DNA of 64,000 bases from Paenibacillus spiritus (GTDB lineage Bacteria; Bacillota; Bacilli; Paenibacillales; Paenibacillaceae): the NCBI RefSeq assembly GCF_008710135.1, contig NZ_VYKK01000022.1:124001-188000 (forward strand). Direction: 5' to 3'. Of this stretch, positions 16,058-24,767 are shown piece by piece. A program made the position numbers and the translations under genes. The notes under the pieces were generated by a model, which was given only the letters and a program-made list of their open reading frames with translations, did no database searches and was not told where the DNA came from. Every line of letters begins with the position of its first letter. Positions within the stretch are counted from its first letter, which is position 1.

Positions 16058-16108
16058 GAAGGAAAGCGAACGGACGCTGGGGCGTCCGGCACTTTCCTTC
16101 TTTTTTTT
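16058..16108 (+). terminator. Terminator after phoU
   Basis: GAAGGAAAG and CTTTCCTTC form the outer stem, CGGACGC/GGCGTCCG the inner stem, then eight T follow. Confidence 0.85.
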
Positions 16109-16183
16109 GACCGGCCTATGGTAAGATGGAGGCAAGCTGTAGGCAAGGTACAGGCAAGCAATTCTTGAGGCGAGGTGCTATTC

Positions 16184-18847
16184 TTGGACAAACTGATTCT
16201 TATAGATGGCAACAACATCATTTACCGCGCGTTCTTCGCGATGCCCCCGCTGACGAATGCCGCCGGACAGCAGACGAACGCCGTGTACGGGTTCACCACC
16301 ATGCTGCTCCGGCTCATTGAAGAGCATAAGCCCACCCATATGATCGTTGCATTCGACGCGGGGAAGACGACCTTCCGGCACGAGGGCTACCAGGACTACA
16401 AGGGCGGCCGCCAAAAGACGCCGCCGGAACTGTCGGAACAGTTCCCGCTGCTCAAAGAGCTGCTGCGCGGGCTCGGCGTCCCGCAGTTTGAACTGGAGAC
16501 GTACGAAGCGGACGATATTATCGGCACCGTCTCCCGCCAGGCGGACGAAGCCGGCCGTTCCGTCATGATCGTCTCCGGGGACAAGGACATGCTCCAGCTC
16601 GCCTCGGCGCATACGACTATCGCGCTGGTGCGCAAGGGCGTCACCGAGATCGAGCTGTACGGACCGGAGCAGATCCGGGAGAAATACGGACTGACTCCGG
16701 AGCAGATTACCGATCTTAAAGGACTGATGGGCGACGCGAGCGACAATATTCCGGGCGTGCCGGGCGTCGGCGAGAAGACGGCGCTCAAGCTGCTGCATGA
16801 ATTCGGAAGCGTCGAAGGTGTGCTGGAAGGCGTAGAGAGCCTCAAGGGCAAGATGAAGGAACGGATCGAGACCCACGCAGAGGATGCCCGGATGAGCAAG
16901 AAGCTGGCGACCATTTACCGCGAAGTGCCGCTGGCCCACACCTGGGAAGAGATGGCCTTCCCCGGACTGAACCCGGATACGGCGGGACCGGCGCTGGCGA
17001 AGCTGGAGTTCCGTTCCCTGCTGGAGCGTCTGAACCTGAGCGGCAGTTCGGCCGGAGGCGAAGAAGCGGCGGAACGGCCCCCGGCCCCCGAGCTGGAGAT
17101 TGTGATTACGGATGAGGCGAAGCTGCCTGAAGTCGCCGCAGCGCTGCCGGACGTGCAAGCGCTGCATGTCGAGACGTACGGAGAGAATCCGCACCGGGCC
17201 GAAGTGATCGGTCTTGCGCTCTCCACCTCCGGGCGTCACTACTATGTTCCCTTCGAGCTGCTGAAGCAGGAGGCGGCGGCTCCGCTGCTGGAATGGCTGG
17301 GCGACCCGGGCATTCGGAAGACCGGCTACGATCTGCACCGGGCGGACCTGGCGCTGCACTGGAAGGGCATCGCTTTTGCCGGGGCCTATCACGACACGCA
17401 GCTGGCCGCCTATTTGCTGGACCCGACCGAAGCCAATCAGAGTCTGAGCGATCTTGTCGCCAAATACGGCCTGCCGCGGCTTGCCCCGGACGAAGAGGTG
17501 CTGGGCAAGGGGGCGAAGTATCGGCTGCCGGAGCTTGCGAAGCTGGGCGCCCATGTCGCCGGGAAGAGCGCGGCGCTGCTCGGCGTTGCTGCCAAGCAGG
17601 AGCGGGAGTTGGCCGATACGTCAATGAGCGGCCTGTTCCATGATCTGGAGATGCCCCTCTCCCGGATTCTCGCGGATATGGAGAAGCAGGGCATCGTTGC
17701 GAGCACCGGAGACCTCCGGGAACTGGGCAAGGAATTTGAATCCCAGATCGCCGGACTGGCGGAGAAGATCTATGCCATTGCGGGCACGGAATTCAATCTC
17801 AACTCAACGAAGCAGCTCGGCGAGATTCTGTTCGTCAAGCTGGGCCTTCCTGTCGTCAAGAAGACAAAGACCGGCTACTCCACCGATGCCGAAGTGCTGG
17901 AGAAGCTGGCCCCCTATCATGAAATCGTACAGCTTATTCTCCAGTACCGGACAATAGCGAAGCTGCAATCTACTTATATTGAAGGTTTGCTTAAGGAAAT
18001 TTCGCCGGAAGACGGCAAAGTCCATACGTACTACCGGCAGACGATTGCCGCTACCGGCCGTCTGAGCAGCCAGTTCCCGAACCTTCAGAATATTCCGATC
18101 CGGCTGGAGGAAGGCCGCAAAATCCGCAAAATGTTCGTTCCGTCGGAACCGGGCTGGTCGATCCTGGCCGCCGACTATTCCCAGATCGAGCTGCGGGTGC
18201 TCGCGCATATTTCCGACGATGAGCGGCTGAAGGAAGCTTTTGTGCTTGATATGGATATTCATACGAAGACGGCCTCCGATGTGTTTGGCGTGCCGGCGGA
18301 AGCGGTGGATTCAAATATGCGCCGTTCGGCCAAAGCGGTCAACTTTGGCATTGTCTACGGCATCAGCGATTACGGTCTGTCGCAGAACCTGGGCATTACC
18401 CGCAAAGAAGCCGCCCAGTTCATCGACCAGTATTTCGGGATCTTCCAGGGCGTACGCCGCTATATGGATGAGATTGTCCTTGAGGCCCGGAAGGCCGGTT
18501 ATGTGACGACGCTGCTGGGCCGGCGCCGCTACCTGCCGGATATCAATGCGAGCAATTTCAATCTGCGCTCGTTCGCCGAGCGGACGGCGATGAATACGCC
18601 GATACAGGGAACGGCCGCCGATATCATCAAGCTGGCGATGGTGGAGATGGACCGGGAGCTGGCCGGACGCGGACTCAAGAGCCGCATGCTCCTGCAGGTG
18701 CATGACGAACTGGTATTTGAAGTTCCGCCGGATGAGCTGGAGCAGATGAAGTCGCTCGTTCCGGAAGTTATGGAGGGAGCGCTGAAGCTGTCGGTGCCGC
18801 TTAAGGCGGAAGTCAGCTATGGAAGTAACTGGTACGAGGCCAAATAG
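16184..18847 (+). CDS. polA: DNA polymerase I
   Basis: An 887-residue repair and Okazaki-fragment polymerase. Residues 1 to 290 are the 5'-3' flap nuclease (LILIDGNNIIYRAFFA, VSGDKDMLQL, LKGLMGDASDNIPGVPGVGE). Residues 310 to 470 are the 3'-5' exonuclease fold; the first catalytic acid position reads LHVET where proofreading enzymes have DxE, so proofreading is probably lost, as in other Bacillales PolA. Polymerase motifs are A AADYSQIELRVLAHIS, B RRSAKAVNFGIVYG and C QVHDELVFEVP. I chose TTG at 16184 because GAGGTG ends 6 nt before it; the GTG at 16175 overlaps that site. Confidence 0.93.
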   Translation: MDKLILIDGNNIIYRAFFAMPPLTNAAGQQTNAVYGFTTMLLRLIEEHKPTHMIVAFDAGKTTFRHEGYQDYKGGRQKTPPELSEQFPLLKELLRGLGVPQFELETYEADDIIGTVSRQADEAGRSVMIVSGDKDMLQLASAHTTIALVRKGVTEIELYGPEQIREKYGLTPEQITDLKGLMGDASDNIPGVPGVGEKTALKLLHEFGSVEGVLEGVESLKGKMKERIETHAEDARMSKKLATIYREVPLAHTWEEMAFPGLNPDTAGPALAKLEFRSLLERLNLSGSSAGGEEAAERPPAPELEIVITDEAKLPEVAAALPDVQALHVETYGENPHRAEVIGLALSTSGRHYYVPFELLKQEAAAPLLEWLGDPGIRKTGYDLHRADLALHWKGIAFAGAYHDTQLAAYLLDPTEANQSLSDLVAKYGLPRLAPDEEVLGKGAKYRLPELAKLGAHVAGKSAALLGVAAKQERELADTSMSGLFHDLEMPLSRILADMEKQGIVASTGDLRELGKEFESQIAGLAEKIYAIAGTEFNLNSTKQLGEILFVKLGLPVVKKTKTGYSTDAEVLEKLAPYHEIVQLILQYRTIAKLQSTYIEGLLKEISPEDGKVHTYYRQTIAATGRLSSQFPNLQNIPIRLEEGRKIRKMFVPSEPGWSILAADYSQIELRVLAHISDDERLKEAFVLDMDIHTKTASDVFGVPAEAVDSNMRRSAKAVNFGIVYGISDYGLSQNLGITRKEAAQFIDQYFGIFQGVRRYMDEIVLEARKAGYVTTLLGRRRYLPDINASNFNLRSFAERTAMNTPIQGTAADIIKLAMVEMDRELAGRGLKSRMLLQVHDELVFEVPPDELEQMKSLVPEVMEGALKLSVPLKAEVSYGSNWYEAK

Positions 18848-18900
18848 GGGTCCCGCCGCCGGGACATATCCGGTATAATGGGACATGAGGTGAAGACATC

Positions 18901-19734
18901 ATGCCGGAATTGCCGGAAGTAGAGACCGTCAAGAGAACCCTGAACGCCTTGGTGCAAGGCAAGACCCTGTCCGATGTCACCGTCCGCCTGCCGCGCATTA
19001 TCCGGCGGCCGGACGATATAGAGGCTTTTCGGCTGATGCTGAAAGGCCATACGATACAAGCCGTGGAACGCCGCGGCAAATTTCTGCGTTTCCTGCTGGA
19101 CGGGCTCGTGCTCGTGTCGCATCTCAGGATGGAAGGCCGGTACGGCATGTACCGGCCGGAAGATCCGCTGAACAAGCACAGCCATGTCATTTTTCACTTT
19201 ACCGACGGGACGGAGCTGCGTTATACCGACGTCCGCCAGTTCGGCACGATGGATCTGTTCGCCGAAGGGGAAGACCTGGAGCTGCCGCCGCTGAACAAGC
19301 TGGGGCTGGAGCCGCTGGACCCCGCTTTCACGCCGGAACGGTTCCGGACATTGCTTGCCGGCAAGCCGACGAAGATCAAGCCGCTGCTGCTCAATCAGGC
19401 ATATGTCGTCGGCATCGGCAATATTTATGTGGATGAGTCCCTGCACCGGGCCGGCATTCATCCGGAGACCAGCGCGGGGGCGCTGACTGCGGAGCAGGCG
19501 GAGCGGCTGCACCGGGCCATTGTGGACACGCTGAGCGAAGCGGTCGAAGCCGGAGGCTCCTCCGTGAAGTCCTATGTCAACGGTCAAGGCGAGAGCGGCA
19601 CCTTCCAGCAGAAGCTGCTCATTTACGGCCGCAAGGACGGGGTCTGCTATACATGCGGCAGCCCTGTCGAGAAGAGCCGGGTCGGCGGGCGGGGAACGCA
19701 CTTTTGCCCGAACTGCCAGCGGCTGACCCCTTAA
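18901..19734 (+). CDS. mutM: Formamidopyrimidine-DNA glycosylase
   Basis: Removes 8-oxoguanine and ring-opened purines in base excision repair. The 277-residue protein begins with the catalytic PELPEVETVKR (N-terminal Pro is the nucleophile). It has the helix-two-turn-helix region VGIGNIYVDESLH and ends in the zinc finger CYTCGSPV ... HFCPNCQ. GAGGTG precedes the ATG. polA-mutM-ytaF-coaE order is conserved in Bacillales. Confidence 0.95.
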   Translation: MPELPEVETVKRTLNALVQGKTLSDVTVRLPRIIRRPDDIEAFRLMLKGHTIQAVERRGKFLRFLLDGLVLVSHLRMEGRYGMYRPEDPLNKHSHVIFHFTDGTELRYTDVRQFGTMDLFAEGEDLELPPLNKLGLEPLDPAFTPERFRTLLAGKPTKIKPLLLNQAYVVGIGNIYVDESLHRAGIHPETSAGALTAEQAERLHRAIVDTLSEAVEAGGSSVKSYVNGQGESGTFQQKLLIYGRKDGVCYTCGSPVEKSRVGGRGTHFCPNCQRLTP

Positions 19735-19892
19735 CGGGTACACGCGTTTTCGTTCTTTTCATTCCGGCTGGCACCCCCTGCTGAGAGCGCCCATATACTG
19801 TGGAAGAGGTTTTATCACGGCTGCCGCTAAGCATCCCGCGCGTTCCTTCGGACACGCGGCGCCCGGCGGCTCTCCACGGGAGGGGATTGCGG

Positions 19893-20615
19893 GTGCTCAG
19901 CCCTTTATTTTCACTGCTGCTGCTGGCCTTTGCCCTGAGTCTGGACGGTTTTGGCGTCGGAGTTACATACGGCTTGCGCAAGCTGAAGATTCCTTTGCTG
20001 TCGATTGTCATTATTTCATTGTGTTCGGGCATTGTCATTTGTGTGTCTATGCAGGTCGGAGTGCTGTTGGCCCGGATTGTCTCGCCGCATGCGGCATCCG
20101 AAGTCGGGGCGGTGATTCTGCTATTGATGGGCGGCTGGTCGCTCATTCAGACTGCGATGCAGAAGAGGGATGACGGGGAAGCGGAGGGAAAGCCGGACGA
20201 GGTGAAGTCTGCAAGACCGGAGGCGGAAGCGGAAGCCGCTGCGGAGACGCAAGCCGCTGCGGAGGCGGAAGGACGCTCCGTCTTCGTTCTGGAACTCCGC
20301 CGCCTCGGCATTGTGATTCAGATTCTGCGCACGCCTTCGTCGGCCGATATGGACGCTTCGGGCACCATATCGGCCAAGGAAGCGATGGTGCTCGGCATCG
20401 CGCTCTCGCTCGATGCCTTCGGCGCCGGTCTGGGCGCGGCGCTGCTCGGCTTTCAGCCGGTGCTGACTTCGCTGACCATTGCGCTGTTCAGCGGCACTTT
20501 TGTCGTCATGGGCATGAACACGGGACTCCGGTTCGCCGGCACCTCCTGGATGCAGCGCGCTTCCGCGCTGCCGGCCCTTTTATTGATCGTCATGGCAATT
20601 ATTAAGCTGCTGTAA
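19893..20615 (+). CDS. ytaF: Sporulation membrane protein YtaF (MntP-like)
   Basis: A 240-residue membrane protein with two DUF204-like halves: LLLLAFALSLDGFGVGVTYG near the start and VLGIALSLDAFGAGLGAALL at about residue 165. Each half has the acidic residue in ALSLDxFG that is characteristic of the manganese exporter MntP relatives. Between the halves is a charged Ala/Glu-rich insert (about residues 90 to 130) built from repeats like EAEAEAAAETQ. GTG 19893 follows GGGAGGGG; earlier in-frame starts have no ribosome site. YtaF in Bacillus is linked to sporulation, but the transported ion is not proven. Confidence 0.85.
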   Translation: MLSPLFSLLLLAFALSLDGFGVGVTYGLRKLKIPLLSIVIISLCSGIVICVSMQVGVLLARIVSPHAASEVGAVILLLMGGWSLIQTAMQKRDDGEAEGKPDEVKSARPEAEAEAAAETQAAAEAEGRSVFVLELRRLGIVIQILRTPSSADMDASGTISAKEAMVLGIALSLDAFGAGLGAALLGFQPVLTSLTIALFSGTFVVMGMNTGLRFAGTSWMQRASALPALLLIVMAIIKLL

Positions 20616-20638
20616 GTACTGGTTATGAGGTGAACAAC

Positions 20639-21235
20639 ATGATTATGGGCTTAACCGGCGGAATCGCCTCCGGCAAGAGCACCGTGTCCGCCCTTCTGCA
20701 GCGCCGCGGCGCCCGGCTGGTGGACGCGGATGTCATTGCCCGGGAAGTTATGCTTCCCGGACATCCGGTTCTGGCGGCTGTCGTGGAACACTTCGGAAGA
20801 GACCTTCTGCTGCCGGACGGAAGCCTGAACCGGGCGGCGCTCGGAGAGCGGGTATTCGGGAACCCGGAGGCTCTGCATACGCTGAACGGGCTGACGCATC
20901 CGGCGATCCGGGCGGAGATTCGGGAGCAAATGCAGAGACTGGACTCGGAGCAACCGTCCGGATTGGTCATTGTGGATATTCCGCTGCTTTATGAATCGGG
21001 GCTCGAAACGATGTTTAAATCGGTTCTGGTCGTCTACGTGCCGCGAGCGGTACAGCTGGAGCGTCTGATGGCCCGGAACGGATTGACCCGGGAGCAGGCG
21101 GTCAAGCGTCTGGATGCACAGATGGACATTGAGCAGAAACGGCTTCGGGCCGACTATGTAATTGACAACAGCGGGAGTACGGAGGCTGCGGAGGAGCAGG
21201 TCGGACTTTTATGGGACAGGCTGGGCCTGTCATGA
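20639..21235 (+). CDS. coaE: Dephospho-CoA kinase
   Basis: Phosphorylates the ribose 3'-OH of dephospho-CoA in the last step of CoA synthesis. The 198-residue protein starts with the P-loop GLTGGIASGKST, then DADVIAREV and VDIPLLYESGLE of the lid and substrate region. The ATG at 20639 lies 6 nt after TGAGGTG; a GTG at 20630 overlaps that ribosome site. The stop overlaps the start of the next gene (ATGA). Confidence 0.94.
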   Translation: MIMGLTGGIASGKSTVSALLQRRGARLVDADVIAREVMLPGHPVLAAVVEHFGRDLLLPDGSLNRAALGERVFGNPEALHTLNGLTHPAIRAEIREQMQRLDSEQPSGLVIVDIPLLYESGLETMFKSVLVVYVPRAVQLERLMARNGLTREQAVKRLDAQMDIEQKRLRADYVIDNSGSTEAAEEQVGLLWDRLGLS

Positions 21236-21795
21236 AGTGGCTCGTGAAGAAGAGAGTGCTGCTTGTCCTTCTGCTCGGATTCATCGGGGTGCTCTTCCTC
21301 AGCACCAACTGGATGTCCTGGTTCTATCCGATTCATTATAAGGATGATATTCGCAGACACAGCGTCACCTATCAGGTCGATCCGTTCCTCGTCGCGGCGA
21401 TTATCCGGGTGGAGACCAACTACAAGCCGGGGCGCGAATCGAGAAAAGGCGCTATCGGCCTCATGCAGCTCATGCCGGATACGGCCAAATGGGCGCTTGA
21501 GAAGGCCAAGCTCCCCGATGTCTCGATGGACAGGCTGAAGAAAGAGCCGTCCGCCAACATCGAGCTCGGAGCCTGGTATCTCGGCTCGCTGCTGCAGCAG
21601 TTCGACGGGAACCGGACGGCGGTCATCGCTGCATACAATGCGGGTCCCGGCAAGGTGCAGAGCTGGATAGACGAAGGAACCTGGGACGGCAGCTTCGACA
21701 CCGTCAAGGACATCCCCTTCGGCGAGACGCGCCATTATGTACAGCGGGTCATTTATTATTATAATCAGTATACGGAGATTTACGGCACCTTCTGA
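21232..21795 (+). CDS. Membrane-anchored lytic transglycosylase (SLT domain)
   Basis: A 187-residue protein with an N-terminal basic-hydrophobic anchor (residues 6 to 26) and a lytic transglycosylase domain outside. The catalytic Glu is in IIRVETNYKP at about residue 61. Other family motifs are GAIGLMQLMPDTAKWA, ANIELGAWYLG, VIAAYNAGPGKVQSW and ETRHYVQRV. It cleaves peptidoglycan glycan strands to 1,6-anhydro ends. It overlaps coaE by 4 bp and is translationally coupled to it, the arrangement seen around B. subtilis coaE. Confidence 0.9.
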   Translation: MKWLVKKRVLLVLLLGFIGVLFLSTNWMSWFYPIHYKDDIRRHSVTYQVDPFLVAAIIRVETNYKPGRESRKGAIGLMQLMPDTAKWALEKAKLPDVSMDRLKKEPSANIELGAWYLGSLLQQFDGNRTAVIAAYNAGPGKVQSWIDEGTWDGSFDTVKDIPFGETRHYVQRVIYYYNQYTEIYGTF

Positions 21796-21822
21796 AGGCG
21801 GGAGGAAGGAACCGGAAGAAGA

Positions 21823-21854
21823 GCCGGACATTCTTTCGAATGTACCGGCCCTTT
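21823..21854. terminator. Terminator between the transglycosylase and SASP genes
   Basis: GCCGGACATTC pairs with GAATGT-A-CCGGC through TTTC, with one bulged base, between convergent genes. The U-tract is weak on both strands. Confidence 0.5.
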
Positions 21855-21877
21855 CCGGGCAAGCTTATAACGGCAGA

Positions 21878-22108
21878 TTATTTGAAGCTTCCTGCCAGCT
21901 GTTGTTCGGCGATGGTTACAAGACGCTTCGTGATGTAACCTCCGATCGAACCGTTCTCGTAGGAAGTTTTATTGCCTTGGTATCCATCCGGGGAAAGAGT
22001 GATACCAAGCTCCTGGGCAACTTCAAATTTCAGTTGTTCCAGAGCGGCGTTGGACTTCGGTACAACCAGGTTGTTGGAGTTGGAGCTTCCACTGCTCGAC
22101 TGTGCCAT
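21878..22108 (-). CDS. Alpha/beta-type small acid-soluble spore protein
   Basis: A 76-residue DNA-binding spore protein that protects spore DNA. The family core is clear: [20 protein letters not shown], the GPR protease site region FEVAQELGI, and [16 protein letters not shown]. The Ser/Asn-rich N terminus ([13 protein letters not shown]) is typical of this family. AGGAGGTG precedes the ATG on the minus strand, and a sigma-G type promoter lies 30 to 60 bp upstream. It is placed between the transglycosylase and nrdR on the opposite strand. Confidence 0.95.
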   Translation of the reverse strand: MAQSSSGSSNSNNLVVPKSNAALEQLKFEVAQELGITLSPDGYQGNKTSYENGSIGGYITKRLVTIAEQQLAGSFK

Positions 22109-22139
22109 TTCTGTTCACCTCCTATCGGGTTGGTAACTG

Positions 22140-22169
22140 TATTATGTACCGCATTCCGCCCGTTCATGA
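22140..22169 (-). promoter_or_regulatory. Sigma-G type promoter of the SASP gene
   Basis: Read on the minus strand, TCATG is followed after 18 bp by CATAATA. This fits the forespore sigma-G consensus (GHATR, 18 bp, CATNHTA) at all but one position. Placement just upstream of the SASP ribosome site supports it. Confidence 0.6.
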
Positions 22170-22209
22170 GTTCATATTATCAGGTGTTTTTTGGAAAGGA
22201 AGTGAATCG

Positions 22210-22686
22210 ATGAAATGCCCCTACTGCGACCATACCAATACGAAGGTGCTGGATTCCCGGCCGGCCAATGAGAATAAATCGATCCGCCGCAGGCGGGAGT
22301 GCGAGAACTGCAGCCGCAGGTTCACGACGTTCGAGATGGTGGAGGAGACCCCGCTAATTGTCATCAAGAAGGACGGAAGCCGGGAAGAGTTCAGCCGGGA
22401 CAAAATTCTCCGTGGGCTGATCCGCGCCTGCGAGAAGCGTCCCGTATCCGTCGAACGGCTGGAGATGATTGTGTCCGAAGTGGAAAAAGCGCTGCGCGGC
22501 ATTGCCGTCGCCGAAGTCGACAGCCAGCAGATCGGAGAGCTGGTTATGGAACAGCTCTACCCCGTGGACGAAGTGGCCTACGTCCGCTTCGCATCCGTCT
22601 ACCGTCAGTTCAAGGACATTAACATGTTCATGAAGGAACTGAAGGGCCTGTTGTCCCGAAATCCGAAGGAAACCGACGCTCTGTAG
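22210..22686 (+). CDS. nrdR: Transcriptional repressor NrdR
   Basis: A 158-residue repressor of ribonucleotide reductase genes. It starts with the zinc ribbon ([15 protein letters not shown] and [12 protein letters not shown]), followed by an ATP-cone domain ([19 protein letters not shown]) that senses ATP/dATP. GGAAAGGAAG precedes the ATG. Position after coaE is as in B. subtilis (ytcG). Its start region is divergent from the SASP gene. Confidence 0.95.
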   Translation: MKCPYCDHTNTKVLDSRPANENKSIRRRRECENCSRRFTTFEMVEETPLIVIKKDGSREEFSRDKILRGLIRACEKRPVSVERLEMIVSEVEKALRGIAVAEVDSQQIGELVMEQLYPVDEVAYVRFASVYRQFKDINMFMKELKGLLSRNPKETDAL

Positions 22687-22716
22687 GAGACTTCTGGCGC
22701 TTTCGGCTTGCGGTAG

Positions 22717-22749
22717 GGAGGGACCGGACGGGCATTGTTCGGTCCCCTC
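22717..22749 (+). other. Hairpin after nrdR
   Basis: GGGACCG and CGGTCCC pair 13 nt apart, followed by CTC and seven A. There is no U-tract, so it is not a standard terminator for nrdR. Confidence 0.35.
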
Positions 22750-22769
22750 AAAAAAAGGGTTGCGTTTTG

Positions 22770-22798
22770 GTACAAGACCCTGTATAATCTTTTCTTGT
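22770..22798 (+). promoter_or_regulatory. Promoter of tRNA operon copy 1
   Basis: TTGCGT and a perfect TATAAT are spaced by 17 bp, 24 bp before the first tRNA. The leader from -10 to tRNA is almost identical in copy 2. Confidence 0.75.
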
Positions 22799-22822
22799 GA
22801 GCGGTTGAGAAATTGTCGCTGT

Positions 22823-22898
22823 GGGGCCTTAGCTCAGCTGGGAGAGCGCATCGCTGGCAGCGATGAGGTCAGGGGTTCGATCCCCCTAGGCTCCACCA
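22823..22898 (+). tRNA. tRNA-Ala (GGC), copy 1
   Basis: A 76 nt cloverleaf including the encoded CCA. The acceptor GGGGCCT pairs with AGGCTCC. The anticodon stem CATCG/CGATG holds the loop CTGGCAG with anticodon GGC. The T stem is AGGGG/CCCCT around TTCGATC. Confidence 0.93.
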
Positions 22899-22909
22899 TA
22901 ATCGAATAT

Positions 22910-22982
<73 letters not shown>

Positions 22983-22988
22983 TCAGTA

Positions 22989-23019
22989 GAGAAACGGCAG
23001 AAATGCCGTTTCTCTTTTT
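22989..23019 (+). terminator. Terminator of tRNA operon copy 1
   Basis: GAGAAACGGCA pairs perfectly with TGCCGTTTCTC over 11 bp through GAAA, then TTTTT. Confidence 0.9.
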
Positions 23020-23069
23020 GTGTGGTCAGGGGTTATTATCGTCGTTTGTATGATCGCAAAAAAAAAGTG

Positions 23070-23098
23070 TTGCAAAGACCGGGGAAAGCCTGTATAAT
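23070..23098 (+). promoter_or_regulatory. Promoter of tRNA operon copy 2
   Basis: TTGCAA and TATAAT with 17 bp spacing. The -35 matches consensus slightly better than in copy 1. Confidence 0.75.
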
Positions 23099-23132
23099 CT
23101 TTTCTTGTGAGCGGTTGAGAAATTGTCGCTGC

Positions 23133-23208
23133 GGGGCCTTAGCTCAGCTGGGAGAGCGCATCGCTGGCAGCGATGAGGTCAGGAGTTCGATCCTCCTTGG
23201 CTCCACCA
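23133..23208 (+). tRNA. tRNA-Ala (GGC), copy 2
   Basis: Same length and anticodon as copy 1, with CCA encoded. The T stem is AGGAG/CTCCT, so the 52:62 pair changed from G-C to A-U in a compensatory way. Position 66 is T instead of A, giving a U7-U66 mismatch at the base of the acceptor stem. Confidence 0.9.
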
Positions 23209-23219
23209 AAATTGAATAT

Positions 23220-23292
<73 letters not shown>

Positions 23293-23298
23293 TCGCGA

Positions 23299-23326
23299 AG
23301 AAACGGCAGCAATGCCGTTTTTTTTT
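23299..23326 (+). terminator. Terminator of tRNA operon copy 2
   Basis: AAACGGCA pairs with TGCCGTTT through GCAA and runs into a long T stretch. The stem is shorter than in copy 1, but the U-tract is longer. Confidence 0.85.
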
Positions 23327-23347
23327 GCTTGTCTGCCAAAAAGCAGC

Positions 23348-23716
23348 TTACCCGTGATGGGCAAGCTGCACTTCAAAACCGTCGGGGTCCAGCACGTAGA
23401 AGAAACGCAGGTCCGGACGCGGCGCGATAGGCCCGCGCGAGACAGGGACGCCGCAGCCGTTGAGCCGTTCCATGGTGCCCTCCAGGGATTCCGTCTCAAA
23501 TCCGATGGAGATGCCGCTGCCGGGGCGAAGAGCCGCCTCGGAGCCGGTCTCGATCAGCTCCAGCTTGGGCTGACCGGGAGATCCGAGCATGGCGATCCGG
23601 CGGCCCCGGCTCTCGAATCGCCGTTCAACCGTAAGTCCCAGAATACCGTGATAGAAGGCCAACGAAGACTCCAGATCGCGCACTCTCAGCGTTATCCAGT
23701 TCATTTGCAGATTCAT
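23348..23716 (-). CDS. VOC superfamily (glyoxalase/bleomycin-resistance fold) protein
   Basis: A 122-residue vicinal-oxygen-chelate protein with two beta-alpha-beta-beta-beta modules. It begins MNWITLRVRDLESSLAFYHG and ends RFFYVLDPDGFEVQLAHHG, the usual ends of a metal-binding VOC domain; the final DPDGFEVQL carries the conserved Glu ligand. The first metal ligand, often His in the first strand, appears replaced by Thr, so metal binding may be altered. The substrate is unknown. It is 24 bp downstream of the aldolase gene on the same strand. Confidence 0.8.
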   Translation of the reverse strand: MNLQMNWITLRVRDLESSLAFYHGILGLTVERRFESRGRRIAMLGSPGQPKLELIETGSEAALRPGSGISIGFETESLEGTMERLNGCGVPVSRGPIAPRPDLRFFYVLDPDGFEVQLAHHG

Positions 23717-23740
23717 ATCAGGGGATAGCTCCTTCTCATC

Positions 23741-24628
23741 TCAGGTAATCGAAGCCTCGTAGATGGCCTGAATCGAGCGCTCCAGCGCCGCGTTGAAGGC
23801 TTCATCCGTCTGAGCGGCTCCCAACCCTTCCGAGAGGGCGCGGGAGAAGCTGGCGATCAGGCCGTGGTTGCGTGCCAGGCGCTGGTTCGCTTCCTGCTGC
23901 GGATACCCGCCCGAGAGGGCGACAATGCGCAGAACATGAGGGTTGTCCATCAAATCGCGGTAATAATTGTCCTCGCTGGGAAGGGAGAGCTTCAGCATCA
24001 CCTCAACGCCTTCATCCAGCGCATCGAGCTGGCGGGCAAGTTCGGCTTTCAGCAGACGCTCCGAGTCGGCTTTGTCGGGCTGACGAATATCGACTTCGGG
24101 TTCGATAATCGGCACGAGGCCTGCGGCTGCGATTCGTCTGCCGAGCTCGAACTGCTGCTCGACCACCTCGCGGATACCCTCAGGATGAGCCGCGGCGATA
24201 ACCGACCGCATCTTCGTGCCGAAGATCCGTTTGTCCGCTGCCCGTTGCAGCAATTCATCCAGGCGGGGAATGGGCTTCAGAAGCTGTACCCCGCCGCTTG
24301 GAGCGGCCAGCCCTTGATCCACTTTCAGGAAGGGCACAATTCCTTTCTTCTCCCATAAATAATCTGCAGTAGGCATGCCGTCAATACTCCGGTCCATCGT
24401 ATTCTCGAACAGAATAGCGCCGAGAATGTACTCGGACCGGAAGGCCGGACTCTTGATGATCCGGGTCCGCATTTCGTGAACAAGCTCGAACATTTGATCT
24501 TCGTTCGAATACCGGTCTGCGGCGATGCCGTACAACCCCAGCGCCTTGGGGGTGCTTCCGCCGCTCTGGTCCAGCGCGGCGATAAATCCTTGTCCGGAAC
24601 GAATCCGATTGCGTTGTTCTTGGTTCAT
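23741..24628 (-). CDS. Fructose-bisphosphate aldolase, class I
   Basis: Cleaves fructose 1,6-bisphosphate through a Schiff base. The 295-residue length and sequence match the Staphylococcus-type class I enzyme: GFIAALDQSGGSTPKAL near the start, PFLKVDQGLA, FGTKMRSVI, VPIIEPEVDI, the Schiff-base Lys in MLKLSLP at about residue 209, and VALSGGY. ATG 24628 follows AAAGGAG on the minus strand; the much longer open frame upstream has no ribosome site. Its promoter lies around 24680. It is transcribed with the VOC gene. Confidence 0.92.
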   Translation of the reverse strand: MNQEQRNRIRSGQGFIAALDQSGGSTPKALGLYGIAADRYSNEDQMFELVHEMRTRIIKSPAFRSEYILGAILFENTMDRSIDGMPTADYLWEKKGIVPFLKVDQGLAAPSGGVQLLKPIPRLDELLQRAADKRIFGTKMRSVIAAAHPEGIREVVEQQFELGRRIAAAGLVPIIEPEVDIRQPDKADSERLLKAELARQLDALDEGVEVMLKLSLPSEDNYYRDLMDNPHVLRIVALSGGYPQQEANQRLARNHGLIASFSRALSEGLGAAQTDEAFNAALERSIQAIYEASIT

Positions 24629-24677
24629 GACACTTCTCCTTTCGCTTTCAGCGGATAATGAGGCAGTTGCCCTCCAC

Positions 24678-24686
24678 ATTATAGCA
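24678..24686 (-). promoter_or_regulatory. Extended -10 promoter of the aldolase gene
   Basis: On the minus strand TGCTATAAT is a perfect extended -10, about 50 bp upstream of the ATG. The -35 region has only weak similarity. Confidence 0.5.
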
Positions 24687-24767
24687 CCCTTAACAGGACG
24701 TTCCGAAACCGCAGAGAACCGAGGTGAGGATACTTGGCCGCTGCATAACGGCATGACGGGAGAAATG

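Noticed and set aside
22717..22749. Intrinsic terminator of nrdR
   Set aside because: The stem is good, but it is followed by A residues rather than U, so it was kept only as a hairpin.
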